Source: Verrucomicrobiaceae bacterium (GTDB taxonomy: Bacteria; Verrucomicrobiota; Verrucomicrobiia; Verrucomicrobiales; DEV007). From it: DNA of 33,953 bases. The first letter of the stretch is position 1. Each line of letters begins with the position of its first letter. The DNA is taken from the NCBI GenBank assembly GCA_012719225.1, contig JAAYAT010000365.1:1-33953 (forward strand), in the 5' to 3' direction. Both the position numbers and the translations under genes were made by a program. Below, in pieces: positions 17,869-26,949 of this stretch. A model generated the notes under the pieces. That model saw nothing but the letters and a program-made list of their open reading frames with translations, made no database searches and had not been told where the DNA came from.

Positions 17869-19347
17869 ATGTCCTACGACGCCCTTCGCAACCTGAGTCG
17901 CGAGCTGCAGCTCGTCTCGGATGCCGCCGCCCTCCTCGGATGGGATCAGGAGGTGTTGCTGCCGGCGAAAGGAGTCGCCTACCGCGCCGAGCAGATGGCC
18001 TGGTTCAGCGGCTACCTGCACGAGCGCTTCACCCGCTCCGAAGTGGGGGACTGGATCACCGCGGCGGAGGACGAGGCGGCCGCGTCGGAGGACCCCCACG
18101 CCGCGGCCAATCTCCGGGAATGGCGACGCCAATACACGCGATCCACCTGCCTTCCGAAAAAGCTCGTCGAAGAGTTCGCGGAATCCACCGCTCTCGCCCA
18201 GGCGGCCTGGGCCGAAGCGAGGGAAAAGTCGGACTTTTCTCACTTTGCCCCGCATCTTACGAAGCTCGTGGATCTTTCCCGCGAGCACGCCGAACGCTGG
18301 GGCTACGAGGACTGCCTCTACGACGCGTTGATCGACCAGTATGAGCGCGGGGCGACAACGCGTCGGCTCGGTGCGACCTTGGGAGCGCTGCGGGAATCGC
18401 TCCTGCCCGTGGTGCGGGAGGCCACCGCTCAAGCGCCCCCCGACCGCACGAAGTTCACCGCGCATTATCCCAGGGAAAAGCAGGAGGCCTTCAACCGGGA
18501 GGTCGCCGAGGCGATCGGTTTTGATTTCGAGGCGGGCCGGATCGACACGGCGGTGCATCCGTTTTGTTCCGGCATGGCCCCCTTTGACACGCGGTTGACG
18601 ACGCGTTACGACGAGGGGGATTTTCTCAGTTCACTGTTCGGTGTGCTCCACGAGGCGGGGCATGGACTCTACGAGCAGGGATTGGAGCGCGAACGGCGCG
18701 GGGAGCCAGTCGGCGCGGCGGTTTCCCTGGGCGTCCATGAATCGCAGTCCCGTCTCTGGGAAAATCACGTTGGACGCAGCCGTGCTTTCTGGGAAAAATG
18801 GCTCCCGCGGGCGGCGGAGTATTTTCCAAATCTCGCGGCGGTGTCGCCCGATGAGGTCTACGGATGGGTCAACCGGGCCGAGCTCAGTCCGATCCGGGTG
18901 GAGGCCGATGAAGTCACCTATGATCTCCACATTCTCTTGCGTTTCGAAATGGAGAGAGATCTTTTCGCCGGAAATCTCGAGATCGGGGACGTGCCGTCGG
19001 AGTGGAATCGCCGCTTCGAATCGCTCTTCGGCCGGAAGGTGGAATCCGATGCCGCGGGATGCCTGCAAGACATCCACTGGAGCTTCGGGATCTTCGGCTA
19101 TTTTCCCACTTACAGCCTCGGCAACATCAATGCGGCCCATCTCGTCGCGGCGGCACGCCGACAGGATCCGGCTCTGGCGGAAGAGATGGACCGGGGAGAA
19201 TATTCGGGGCTGCTCGATTGGACCCGGACCCACATCCACCGCCCCGGTAGTCTCTATCCGCCCGATGAGCTTGTCACTCGCGCGGCGGGAGGCCCCGCTA
19301 CCGCCGAAGCGCTCGTGGAGCATCTTCGCTCCCGCTATCTGCGGTGA
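17869..19347 (+). CDS. Carboxypeptidase Taq-type (M32) metallopeptidase (alternative GTG start at 17845 overlapping previous stop)
   Basis: GVLHEAGHGLYEQG (HExxH), GVHESQSRLWENHVGRS, DIHWSFGIFGYFPTYSLGNI. Confidence 0.95.
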   Translation: MSYDALRNLSRELQLVSDAAALLGWDQEVLLPAKGVAYRAEQMAWFSGYLHERFTRSEVGDWITAAEDEAAASEDPHAAANLREWRRQYTRSTCLPKKLVEEFAESTALAQAAWAEAREKSDFSHFAPHLTKLVDLSREHAERWGYEDCLYDALIDQYERGATTRRLGATLGALRESLLPVVREATAQAPPDRTKFTAHYPREKQEAFNREVAEAIGFDFEAGRIDTAVHPFCSGMAPFDTRLTTRYDEGDFLSSLFGVLHEAGHGLYEQGLERERRGEPVGAAVSLGVHESQSRLWENHVGRSRAFWEKWLPRAAEYFPNLAAVSPDEVYGWVNRAELSPIRVEADEVTYDLHILLRFEMERDLFAGNLEIGDVPSEWNRRFESLFGRKVESDAAGCLQDIHWSFGIFGYFPTYSLGNINAAHLVAAARRQDPALAEEMDRGEYSGLLDWTRTHIHRPGSLYPPDELVTRAAGGPATAEALVEHLRSRYLR

Positions 19348-19440
19348 GGCTAAAGGGAACCCAGCTCCTTTCAGTGGGTCCCCTGAGCACGGGGAAAGTT
19401 ACTATTTACAAGGCGGCGTATTTTGCTACCCTCGGTTTCG

Positions 19441-19959
19441 ATGCCCCTGTGCGGGCCGATTCGAATGGAATTCTCAAACACCGCCCCGATCAAACCTCTC
19501 AACCAGAGAGCCAGGATTGAGCCTGCCACGATCGACGATCTGCCGCGGCTCGTGGATCTCACGATGGCGCTCTTCGAGATAGAAGAAGACTTCCATCCGG
19601 ACCGAAGGAAGCAGGAACGCGGCCTGCGGGCGATCCTGGAGCAGCCGAACCGCGGACGCATTTTTGTCGTCCGGACCGATTACGAGATCATGGGGATGGT
19701 CAATGTCCTCTTTACCATCAGCACGGCCATGGGTGGTTTTGTCATCCTGCTGGAGGACGTCATCATCCACCCCGACTTTCGCCGACAGGGATACGGCTCC
19801 CAGTTGGTGGATTACGTGATCGCCTTCGCGCAACGAAAAGATTTCAAGCGAATCACCCTGCTCACGGACAAGATCAGCGAGGAGAGCCAGCGTTTCTTTG
19901 AAAGCTTGGATTTCCACCATTCCCACATGATTCCCATGCGCCGGACCTTTGGGGACTGA
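19441..19959 (+). CDS. GNAT family N-acetyltransferase (start uncertain: 19441 or 19465)
   Basis: IEPATIDDLPRLVDL...GFVILLEDVIIHPDFRRQGYGSQLVDYVIAFAQRKDFKRITLLTDKISEESQRFFESLDF. Confidence 0.88.
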   Translation: MPLCGPIRMEFSNTAPIKPLNQRARIEPATIDDLPRLVDLTMALFEIEEDFHPDRRKQERGLRAILEQPNRGRIFVVRTDYEIMGMVNVLFTISTAMGGFVILLEDVIIHPDFRRQGYGSQLVDYVIAFAQRKDFKRITLLTDKISEESQRFFESLDFHHSHMIPMRRTFGD

Positions 19960-19995
19960 TGGAACTTTTCGGACAAAAGCTGTGCTCATCCGGCC

Positions 19996-20442
19996 ATGAC
20001 GGCGAGTGAACGCCAGCAACGCCTCGTGGACGACTATCGTCTCATCGAAAACTCCTTCGAGAGATTCCAGATCGTCGTGGACACGGCACACGCGAAGGCG
20101 GCCCCGTTTCCGGAGGCCTCTCGCACGGAGGAGCACCTCGTTCCGGGATGCGTGTCGCGAGTCTGGCTGGCGGTGGCGAAACGCGAGGACGGGAGCTTCG
20201 AGGTGTGGATCGACTCCGAGGCCCCCGCGTTGAAAAGCATCGGGGCCCTCTTCTGCCACATCTATTCGGACGGGACGGAGGAGGAAATCGCGGCCACGCC
20301 TCCTGATTTCATCGAACAGCTCGCCCTCGATCGGCACCTCACCCCGACCCGTCTCCGCGGGCTCGGCCAGATCCGAAAGAAACTGCTGGAACGGATCGGT
20401 GAACTCGGCGTTTCCACCCATGACGCGGCGGGAGAGGGATGA
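19996..20442 (+). CDS. SufE-like cysteine desulfurase-associated sulfur acceptor
   Basis: PFPEASRTEEHLVPGCVSRVWLAVAKREDGSFEVWIDSEAPALKSIGALF... with conserved GC(V)S.VWL cysteine. Confidence 0.9.
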   Translation: MTASERQQRLVDDYRLIENSFERFQIVVDTAHAKAAPFPEASRTEEHLVPGCVSRVWLAVAKREDGSFEVWIDSEAPALKSIGALFCHIYSDGTEEEIAATPPDFIEQLALDRHLTPTRLRGLGQIRKKLLERIGELGVSTHDAAGEG

Positions 20443-21239
20443 CGGACAGCCACCTTCATCTGCAGGACGCCCGCCTCGGCGACCCCGGACCCATTCTCGC
20501 GGCGGTGCGTCGTGAAAAAATCCGCGCCCTCGTTGTGAACGGCACGCATCCGGAGGACTGGGGGGAGGTCGCCCGTCTCGCGCGGATCGCTCCCGAGGTG
20601 ATCCCCAGTTTCGGGCTGCATCCCTGGAGGGTGGGGGATGTTCCCTCCGACTGGCCCGAAACACTGGAGGGTCGGCTGCGGGAATTCCCCGAGGCGGGCG
20701 TGGGCGAGGCGGGCCTCGACCGCTGGATCCGGGGGCATGACCTGGAACGACAAAAAGAGGTCCTGCAGATCCAACTGGAACTGGCCGCCACCCTCCGTCG
20801 TCCGCTCTCCCTACACTGTTTGCAGGCCTGGGGAACCCTCTTGGAATGCCTCCGCAACGCGGATCTGTCGGCGGGATGTCTCCTTCATTCCTACGCGGGA
20901 CCGGTGGAAATGCTGGGAGATTTTATCGATCTGGGGGCGTATTTTTCCCTCTCGGGATATTTTTTCCGGGACGGCAAAGAGAAAAAATTGGAGACTTTTG
21001 AGAGTATCCCCCCGGAAAGAATTCTTCTGGAGAGCGATGCTCCGGACATGATGCCGCCGGAGCAATTTGTTCGCTTCCCGCTCCCCGAACGCGACGGCGA
21101 AGCGATCAATCATCCCGCGAATCTCGTCTCCCTCTACGAGGCCTACGCGCGCTGGCAGGGCTTGGCCACGGCGGACGCGATCCTCCGCATCCGGCGGAGC
21201 TTCGCATCGTGGTTTTTCGGCGGGGAGCGAAAGCACTAG
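20439..21239 (+). CDS. TatD-family metal-dependent hydrolase, ATGA overlap with sufE-like gene
   Basis: MTDSHLHLQD, FGLHPW, GEAGLDR, HCLQAWG, HSYAG, RILLESDAPDMMP, HPANLVSLYEAYA. Confidence 0.88.
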   Translation: MTDSHLHLQDARLGDPGPILAAVRREKIRALVVNGTHPEDWGEVARLARIAPEVIPSFGLHPWRVGDVPSDWPETLEGRLREFPEAGVGEAGLDRWIRGHDLERQKEVLQIQLELAATLRRPLSLHCLQAWGTLLECLRNADLSAGCLLHSYAGPVEMLGDFIDLGAYFSLSGYFFRDGKEKKLETFESIPPERILLESDAPDMMPPEQFVRFPLPERDGEAINHPANLVSLYEAYARWQGLATADAILRIRRSFASWFFGGERKH

Positions 21240-21258
21240 CTCGACCGGCGTCCGTCCC

Positions 21259-23100
21259 TCAGTGGGTCATAGCCGCGTCCATCGCCTCGGAGAGGGACCG
21301 CATCGAGTAGGGTTTCGGCAGGATCGCTGCGAAATTCCCGTTCAGGCCCTTGGCGAGGTCGCCCTCTTCAAAGTAGCCGCTCGTGGCGATGATGCGGGCG
21401 AGCGGATCGATGCGATGGATCTCTTTTGCCACCTCCATCCCCGAGAGTCCGCCGGGCAGGGTCATGTCGAGGAGGACGACATCGATGGCTTCGTCCGAAT
21501 CGAGATGTTCGCGGTAGCGGGCGATCGCTTCCTCTCCGTTGGCGGAGTGGAGGTTCTCGTAGCCGAGATGTTTGAGCAGGCCGCAGGCGGCCCGCGCGAC
21601 GTCGGCTTGGTCCTCCACGACGAGGACGCGTCCGCAGCCGCTGTCGGGTGTCACCAGCGAGGCTTCCGATTCCGGCGAAGGCGCCGAGGGAGCCGCGGGA
21701 CGGCTAGTGGCGAGGTTGGGAGAAAACGTGCCCGCGGGATCGGCGGCGGCGTCGGTGGAGGGCAGGAAGACGAGGAACTCGGTCCCGACACCCACTTTCG
21801 AGGCGACCCGGATCGCCCCGCCGTGGTGTTCCACGATGGCCTGACAGGAAGCCAGGCCGAAGCCGCTTCCCTCGGGCTTGGTGGTAAAATTGGGACTGAA
21901 GATGTGGGGGAGGATTTCGGGCGGGATGCCGCATCCGCGATCCTTTACCGAAGCCACCGTATAGCGTCCCGACGGCATGGAGTAGGGGTTGCCGTCGGTG
22001 AGGTCGGCATTGCCAGCGATGAGATGAATGGTGCCACCGCTGGGCATGGCCTGGCTGGCATTGATGACGAGATTGTGAAGGACCTGATAGATTCGGGTCG
22101 GGTCTCCCTCGACGCGGCGCAGGTGGGAGGGGACGAAGAGCTTGCATCGTATCCCCGATCCGGCGGAGCAGAGCCGGGACACCCGGACGAGCAAATCGCC
22201 GAGGCCGAACACTCGTTTGTTGTTTCCTTCGCCCCGGGTGAAGGCGAGCATCTGGTGGGCGAGGATCTCGGCGTCGCCCAGGGCGAGATGCGCCTCGTTG
22301 AGAAAAACGCCCAGTTTGCCTCCGCCCGGATTGTGGACGGCGGCGAGTTCGAGATTGGACTTGATCGTCTGCAGGGCGTTTTTGAAGTCGTGGGCCACGC
22401 CCGCCGCGGTGAGAGAAATCGCCTCGGTGCGCGAGACGGCGTAGTCCGTCGCGGTGGAGGGGTCAAGCGGCGGTGCCGTGACCGCGGTTTGCGTTGCGGG
22501 GGCGGCGGGAGATTCCGCCGCGGGCGGGGTGCGTGTGGTCGAGGCGGGGTTGGCGGCACGCTCCGCCGATGTCGCCGGTGACACCGATGGGTGCCGGGCG
22601 GATTTTGCCGTTGGCCTCGACGCGGTCTTTCCCGGTGCCGCACCGCGGAGAGCGGGGGTGCCCCTGAGCGAAACGACGACAGGCTTGATTGTTAGGGTAA
22701 AAAATCCGCGACCATCCCGTTCCCGGGTGGTTGAACGTATCGTCCAGCGGCAGGGGCGGCGGGTTCCTCCGTTCCGCATCAGCATCCGGTCCATGTAACA
22801 ATGGTTCGGGCGCGCCGCGATAACCGGCAGCTTTTCGATGAGAGCGGAGAGATCGGAGCGCTCGTAGAGAAGGCCCAGCGGCGACCCTATCAAGGAACTC
22901 ATTTCGTAGCCTGACAACCGGGCGATGCGTTCGTTGGCGTAGACGATCCGGGGTCCCAGCGGTGTGGTGGAACGGGCTTCGATGACGAGAACACCGACAC
23001 TTGCCTCCGGTGCGAGGGAGGTGGGTGGCTCGGTTGTTTCTACCAAACTCATCGGGCTTGTGGAATGGGAGTGCGGATCTTCCCGGAAGGGAACAACCAT
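21259..23100 (-). CDS. Hybrid histidine kinase: PAS - HisKA-like - HATPase_c - receiver
   Basis: PAS-like IVYANERIARLSGYEMSSLIGSPLGLLY; H-box GVAHDFKNALQTIKSNLELA; NLVINASQAM, KDRGCGIPPEILPHIFSPNFTTKPEGSGFGLA; receiver VLVVEDQADVA...VVLLDMTLPGGLSGMEV...ILPKPYS. Confidence 0.95.
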   Translation of the reverse strand: MVVPFREDPHSHSTSPMSLVETTEPPTSLAPEASVGVLVIEARSTTPLGPRIVYANERIARLSGYEMSSLIGSPLGLLYERSDLSALIEKLPVIAARPNHCYMDRMLMRNGGTRRPCRWTIRSTTRERDGRGFFTLTIKPVVVSLRGTPALRGAAPGKTASRPTAKSARHPSVSPATSAERAANPASTTRTPPAAESPAAPATQTAVTAPPLDPSTATDYAVSRTEAISLTAAGVAHDFKNALQTIKSNLELAAVHNPGGGKLGVFLNEAHLALGDAEILAHQMLAFTRGEGNNKRVFGLGDLLVRVSRLCSAGSGIRCKLFVPSHLRRVEGDPTRIYQVLHNLVINASQAMPSGGTIHLIAGNADLTDGNPYSMPSGRYTVASVKDRGCGIPPEILPHIFSPNFTTKPEGSGFGLASCQAIVEHHGGAIRVASKVGVGTEFLVFLPSTDAAADPAGTFSPNLATSRPAAPSAPSPESEASLVTPDSGCGRVLVVEDQADVARAACGLLKHLGYENLHSANGEEAIARYREHLDSDEAIDVVLLDMTLPGGLSGMEVAKEIHRIDPLARIIATSGYFEEGDLAKGLNGNFAAILPKPYSMRSLSEAMDAAMTH

Positions 23101-23176
23101 GTCTTTACGCGAAATTATTTAATTAAGAAAGCTTAAATTTCTCATTATTTCATTTCTTTGCGAAAACAGGCAAAAA

Positions 23177-23202
23177 AAGACCCGGAGTTTCCTCCGGGTC
23201 TT
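23177..23202. terminator. Intrinsic terminator, T-tracts on both sides (bidirectional potential); most likely ends the minus-strand DUF1501 operon
   Basis: Perfect 11-bp stem AAGACCCGGAG-TTTC-CTCCGGGTCTT flanked by A7 and T5 tracts. Confidence 0.88.
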
Positions 23203-23234
23203 CTTTTTGTGCGGGGTGAGCGGCTCGTCCGATC

Positions 23235-24554
23235 TCAGGAGAAGAGCTCCATGATCGGATGGCCTTCGGTCACGATCGCGTCCGTTTTGGGGTCGCGGGT
23301 GTGGCCAGCCACGAGGAAGGGGCGGCCGGATGGGGCGTAGATGACCTTGTTCAGGTCGAGTCCCATCGCATGTGCGATGGTTGCGTTGAAATCTTTGGCC
23401 TCGACCGGATTTTCTTTTACCGCGATGCCCTTGGCGTCAGAGGCACCGTAGACCTGGCCGCCGCGGATGCCGCCGCCGGCGAACATCGTGGAGAAGACGC
23501 GGGGGTGGTGGTCGCGGCCGCCATTGGCGTTGATGACAGGGGTGCGCCCGAATTCCGTTCCGAGAACGATGAGGGTTTTCTCGAAAAGACCTTCCGCCTT
23601 GAGATCGTCGATGAGGGAGGAGAGGGCCTGGTCGAGTTGACCGCCGGTGGTCGGGATGGCGTCCCAGAGGTCGTTGTGCATGTCCCATCCGCCGGAGACC
23701 ACTTCGATGAAACGCACTCCCGAACTGACGAGCCGCTTCGCGAGCATGGCACCTTTGCCGACGCGGGTGTTACCGTAGCGGGCCACCTTTTCTTCATATT
23801 TGTCCTCCAGAGAGAGGTCGAAGGTGGCGAGGTCCTCGCTCTTCATGAGCTTGAGGGTCTCTTCGTAGAACTGGGTGTAGGCCTTGACCTCGTCCGTCTG
23901 GAACTTGCGCCGGAAGGATTCGTCGAAGGTGTTCATGAGCTCGAGGCGCTTCTCGAAGAGATCCTCGCTGACACCCTGGTAGGGAGCGGAGTTCTGCACT
24001 CCCTTGTCGGGATCGCCGATGGGGAGGGGGGCGAGGGCGGGACCGAAGAAACCGGCCCCGGGGTGTTCGCCGCCTCCCCCGATCACGACGGAGTCGGGAA
24101 GGGTGTCGTGTTTCTTGCCGAGGAGGGTTTGCGCCCAGGGTCCCATGGAGGGGTGAATGATAGTGGCGCGGGGTTCGTAGCTGGTCCGCATCCAGTAGGC
24201 TCCGCCGCGGTGGTCGCCGGTCTTCTGCGTCATGGAGCGAACCACGGCGATGTCGTTGAAGCGTTTTGCCAACTGCGGCATGTATTCCGCGAGTTCCACA
24301 CCGGCCACGCCGGTCGAGATGCCCGTGGTTTTGCCCCCCGTTTCCGCACCGGGCTTGGGATCGAAGGTCTCCATGTGGGTCATGCCTCCCGACATGTAGA
24401 AGAAAATGCAGTGCTCGGCCTTGCCACCACCGGCGGCAAGCAGGCGGTTCGCTCCGCCGATGGGGAGGATGCTGACGCCGAGAGCGGTTTTGGCCGTGCG
24501 CGCCACGAATTGGCGGCGGCTGAGTTGGTCGAGTCGATTCAGAGAGTCTTTCAT
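23235..24554 (-). CDS. DUF1501 domain-containing (sulfatase-like) protein with Tat-like signal
   Basis: LSRRQFVARTAKTALGVSILPIGG N-terminus; CIFFYMSGGMTHMETFDPKPGA; VLGTEFGRTPVINANGGRDHHPRVFSTMFAGGGIRGGQVYGASD. Confidence 0.95.
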   Translation of the reverse strand: MKDSLNRLDQLSRRQFVARTAKTALGVSILPIGGANRLLAAGGGKAEHCIFFYMSGGMTHMETFDPKPGAETGGKTTGISTGVAGVELAEYMPQLAKRFNDIAVVRSMTQKTGDHRGGAYWMRTSYEPRATIIHPSMGPWAQTLLGKKHDTLPDSVVIGGGGEHPGAGFFGPALAPLPIGDPDKGVQNSAPYQGVSEDLFEKRLELMNTFDESFRRKFQTDEVKAYTQFYEETLKLMKSEDLATFDLSLEDKYEEKVARYGNTRVGKGAMLAKRLVSSGVRFIEVVSGGWDMHNDLWDAIPTTGGQLDQALSSLIDDLKAEGLFEKTLIVLGTEFGRTPVINANGGRDHHPRVFSTMFAGGGIRGGQVYGASDAKGIAVKENPVEAKDFNATIAHAMGLDLNKVIYAPSGRPFLVAGHTRDPKTDAIVTEGHPIMELFS

Positions 24555-24575
24555 GATGAGCTACAGAATAGGGAT

Positions 24576-24605
24576 GGGAAACAGGGGGCTGGGAAACAGG
24601 GGGCT
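24576..24605. repeat. 15-bp exact tandem duplication (gggaaacagggggct x2)
   Basis: Direct reading: gggaaacagggggct gggaaacagggggct, between DUF1549 stop and DUF1501 start. Confidence 0.95.
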
Positions 24606-24608
24606 GGT

Positions 24609-26831
24609 TTATTGGATGAACATGAATTCGCGGGTGTTGACGAGCGCCCAGATCACGTTGCCGATGGCGAGGGCTTCGGCCTCCAGTTTCTGGGCTTCGC
24701 TCATGTCGCGGTCGGTCCGGGCGCGCATCCCTGACTGGGCGACGGATTTCTCCTCGGAGGTGGGGTAGCGGGAGAGCACGCTGAGAAAAATCTTGTCGAT
24801 GTTGTCCCGCTTGGATCCTTTTCCGAAGGCGATCTCCTTGATGAGGTAGGCGTCGGGGCTGGTCAGCACCGCGTTGGTGATGGTGCCGTTGAGCAGGGCC
24901 ATGACCTGGGGAGCCGATCCGGTGGTGAACTGGTTCTCGATGAGCTGTTTGTCGGACTGACCGAACATCCGGAGGAAGTGATCGGGCCGCATGGGCTGGC
25001 GGAGCTCGGAGGCCCGGAACATCTGCACCCCGTCGACGGTGTCTTCGCGGGAGACGATTTCGCCGCTGTATTTCTGCAGCTTGCTGACGTTGCGGAAATC
25101 CTCCTTCCACTGGAGAATCTGTTCGGCGGTCTGGAGCGAGGCGGGATCGACGTTCATCACCTGCCGATATTCTTCGGCACCGCGCCGGATGACGGACTCG
25201 GGGTCGGCGGTGGTCAGGGCGACCAGCGAATCCCAGATCTGTTCGGCGGTCATGCGGCGAAGGATGGGACCGGGGAAGTGGTAGGTGCCTTTGTCCACCT
25301 GGGTGAGGCTGGGGGTGAGGGTTTCGGCCTCGCGCTGGTAGGCCTTGGTGTTGTAGATCACACGGAAAAAGTCTTTCACGCTGAAGTCGAGGTCTTTCAT
25401 CATCTCCTCGAGGAAGGTGAGGAGTTCGTAGTTCTGCGCCTGGCCGTCGAGGTGGCCGGGGATGTTGTAGACCGGTTCGATTTGGGCGAGGCCGAAGGCG
25501 ATTTTCCAGAAGCGGTTCACCACGTTGATGGTGAAGCGGGGGTTGCCGGGGGAGACGACCCATTCGGCGAAGGCTTCGCGGGGCGATTCGTGCTGGGAAA
25601 GATCGGTTTTGTCCCCGAAGTAGGTCCCGGGCTGGACTTTCATTTCCGGCTCGCCGTCGTCGTATTTGTAGTCGTGGGGCAGCTTGACGACATTGTTCTC
25701 CAGTTCCACGACCTGGGTGCGGTGGGTGCCGAACCACTGGCCGAGATTCTGGTCCACCGTCTGGTTCGGGCGGAGCTTGCCGGCGTCGAAGAGCACCTTG
25801 TTCATGCGGTCGATTTCGGCGCGGTAGTCGCCGCTGCCCATCATCATCATGGCGTTGCCGCCTCTCGCCCGCGTGTCGGTGGTGCCCATGAAGGCCGCCA
25901 TCTTATAGAAATCCATCTGGTAGACTTCCTCAAAGGGGTGATCGTGGCACTGGGCGCAGGTGATCTCGGTGCCCATGAAGATGGTGAAAGTGTTGGAAAG
26001 GTTGCAGAGCCGCATTCCCTGATCGGAGATGAGATATCCGACCGCCGGGTTTTCCCAGACCTTGCCCTTGGCGGTGAGGAGTTCGCGGACCAGCGCGTCG
26101 TAGGGCTTGTCTTCGCGGATGCTCTGTTTGATGAACTCCATGTAGGGATCGACTTTCAAGTCCCCGTTTCCCATCATGGTGATGCCTTCACGGATCCGGA
26201 GGATGTCGGCGTAGTAGGTGTACATCCGCATGACGAAGCCCTCGGAATCGAGCAGGTCGTTGATGAGGATGGCGCGCTTGTCGGGGGCGCGCTCGTTGAG
26301 GAAGGCTTCGGCCTCGTCGAAGGTGGGGATGCGTCCGGCGATGTCGAGGTAGATGCGGCGGAGGAACTGGTTGTCCGTGGTCATCTCGTTAGGGATGCAC
26401 ATCTGCATCTCCTTCTCGATTTCCTCTTTGCGCTTCACTTTCTCGTCGGCGGTGAGGTCCGTCTTCTGCGGCAGGGCGGCGAGTTCGTCACGGAGTCCGT
26501 AGTAGCTCTCCTTCAATTTGTTGAGAACGAGCTTGTCGATCTCGGCGGCGAGCGCGGCGGGATCGGTGGGCAGGTTCCCTTTCACAAAAAGGCGGTCGGC
26601 TTCGCTCAGTTTGGCGATGGGATAGCTGGTGACGGAACCGTCGGCGAGTTTCAATTTGACGACGGCATTCGCCCCGGCACCGGCCGTGCCGACGAAATCG
26701 GCTTGCAGGGTTTTCCCGTCGGCCGAGGTCCAGGTGCGCATTTCCGCCTGCACGGAGGACACGGACGCCATCGTCAGGACCAGCCCGCCGGAGAGGGCAA
26801 ACAAGAGGGTTTTGAAGGTTCGGGTAGTCAT
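24609..26831 (-). CDS. DUF1549/DUF1553 domain protein with signal peptide and SHD1-like N-terminal domain
   Basis: MTTRTFKTLLFALSGGLVLTMASVSSVQAEMRTWTSADGKTLQADFVG...; FLRRIYLDIAGRIPTFDEAEAFL; EITCAQCHDHPFEEVYQMDFYKMAAF; NRFWKIAFG. Confidence 0.94.
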   Translation of the reverse strand: MTTRTFKTLLFALSGGLVLTMASVSSVQAEMRTWTSADGKTLQADFVGTAGAGANAVVKLKLADGSVTSYPIAKLSEADRLFVKGNLPTDPAALAAEIDKLVLNKLKESYYGLRDELAALPQKTDLTADEKVKRKEEIEKEMQMCIPNEMTTDNQFLRRIYLDIAGRIPTFDEAEAFLNERAPDKRAILINDLLDSEGFVMRMYTYYADILRIREGITMMGNGDLKVDPYMEFIKQSIREDKPYDALVRELLTAKGKVWENPAVGYLISDQGMRLCNLSNTFTIFMGTEITCAQCHDHPFEEVYQMDFYKMAAFMGTTDTRARGGNAMMMMGSGDYRAEIDRMNKVLFDAGKLRPNQTVDQNLGQWFGTHRTQVVELENNVVKLPHDYKYDDGEPEMKVQPGTYFGDKTDLSQHESPREAFAEWVVSPGNPRFTINVVNRFWKIAFGLAQIEPVYNIPGHLDGQAQNYELLTFLEEMMKDLDFSVKDFFRVIYNTKAYQREAETLTPSLTQVDKGTYHFPGPILRRMTAEQIWDSLVALTTADPESVIRRGAEEYRQVMNVDPASLQTAEQILQWKEDFRNVSKLQKYSGEIVSREDTVDGVQMFRASELRQPMRPDHFLRMFGQSDKQLIENQFTTGSAPQVMALLNGTITNAVLTSPDAYLIKEIAFGKGSKRDNIDKIFLSVLSRYPTSEEKSVAQSGMRARTDRDMSEAQKLEAEALAIGNVIWALVNTREFMFIQ

Positions 26832-26949
26832 TGGAATGGGGAAACGGGATGAAACGAAGGGGTTCTACAGGGTATAACTCGACGACGGACTTTTGTGACA
26901 AGAAAAAGAGGTGCGATTATAGTAATTATAACGAGGGTTGGCGAGGAAA

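Noticed and set aside
21067-22581. 504-aa plus-strand ORF
   Set aside because: Overlaps the 3' end of the TatD-like gene out of frame and is antisense to the histidine kinase.
23259-24734. 491-aa plus-strand ORF
   Set aside because: Antisense shadow of the DUF1501 gene.
23794-25737. 647-aa minus-strand ORF, R/P/H-rich
   Set aside because: Out-of-frame reading through the DUF1549 and DUF1501 genes; composition characteristic of a +1 frame in GC-rich DNA.
24978-26852. 624-aa plus-strand ORF
   Set aside because: Complete antisense shadow of the well-supported DUF1549/DUF1553 gene; G/V/E/H-rich composition typical of reverse-strand reading in high-GC DNA.
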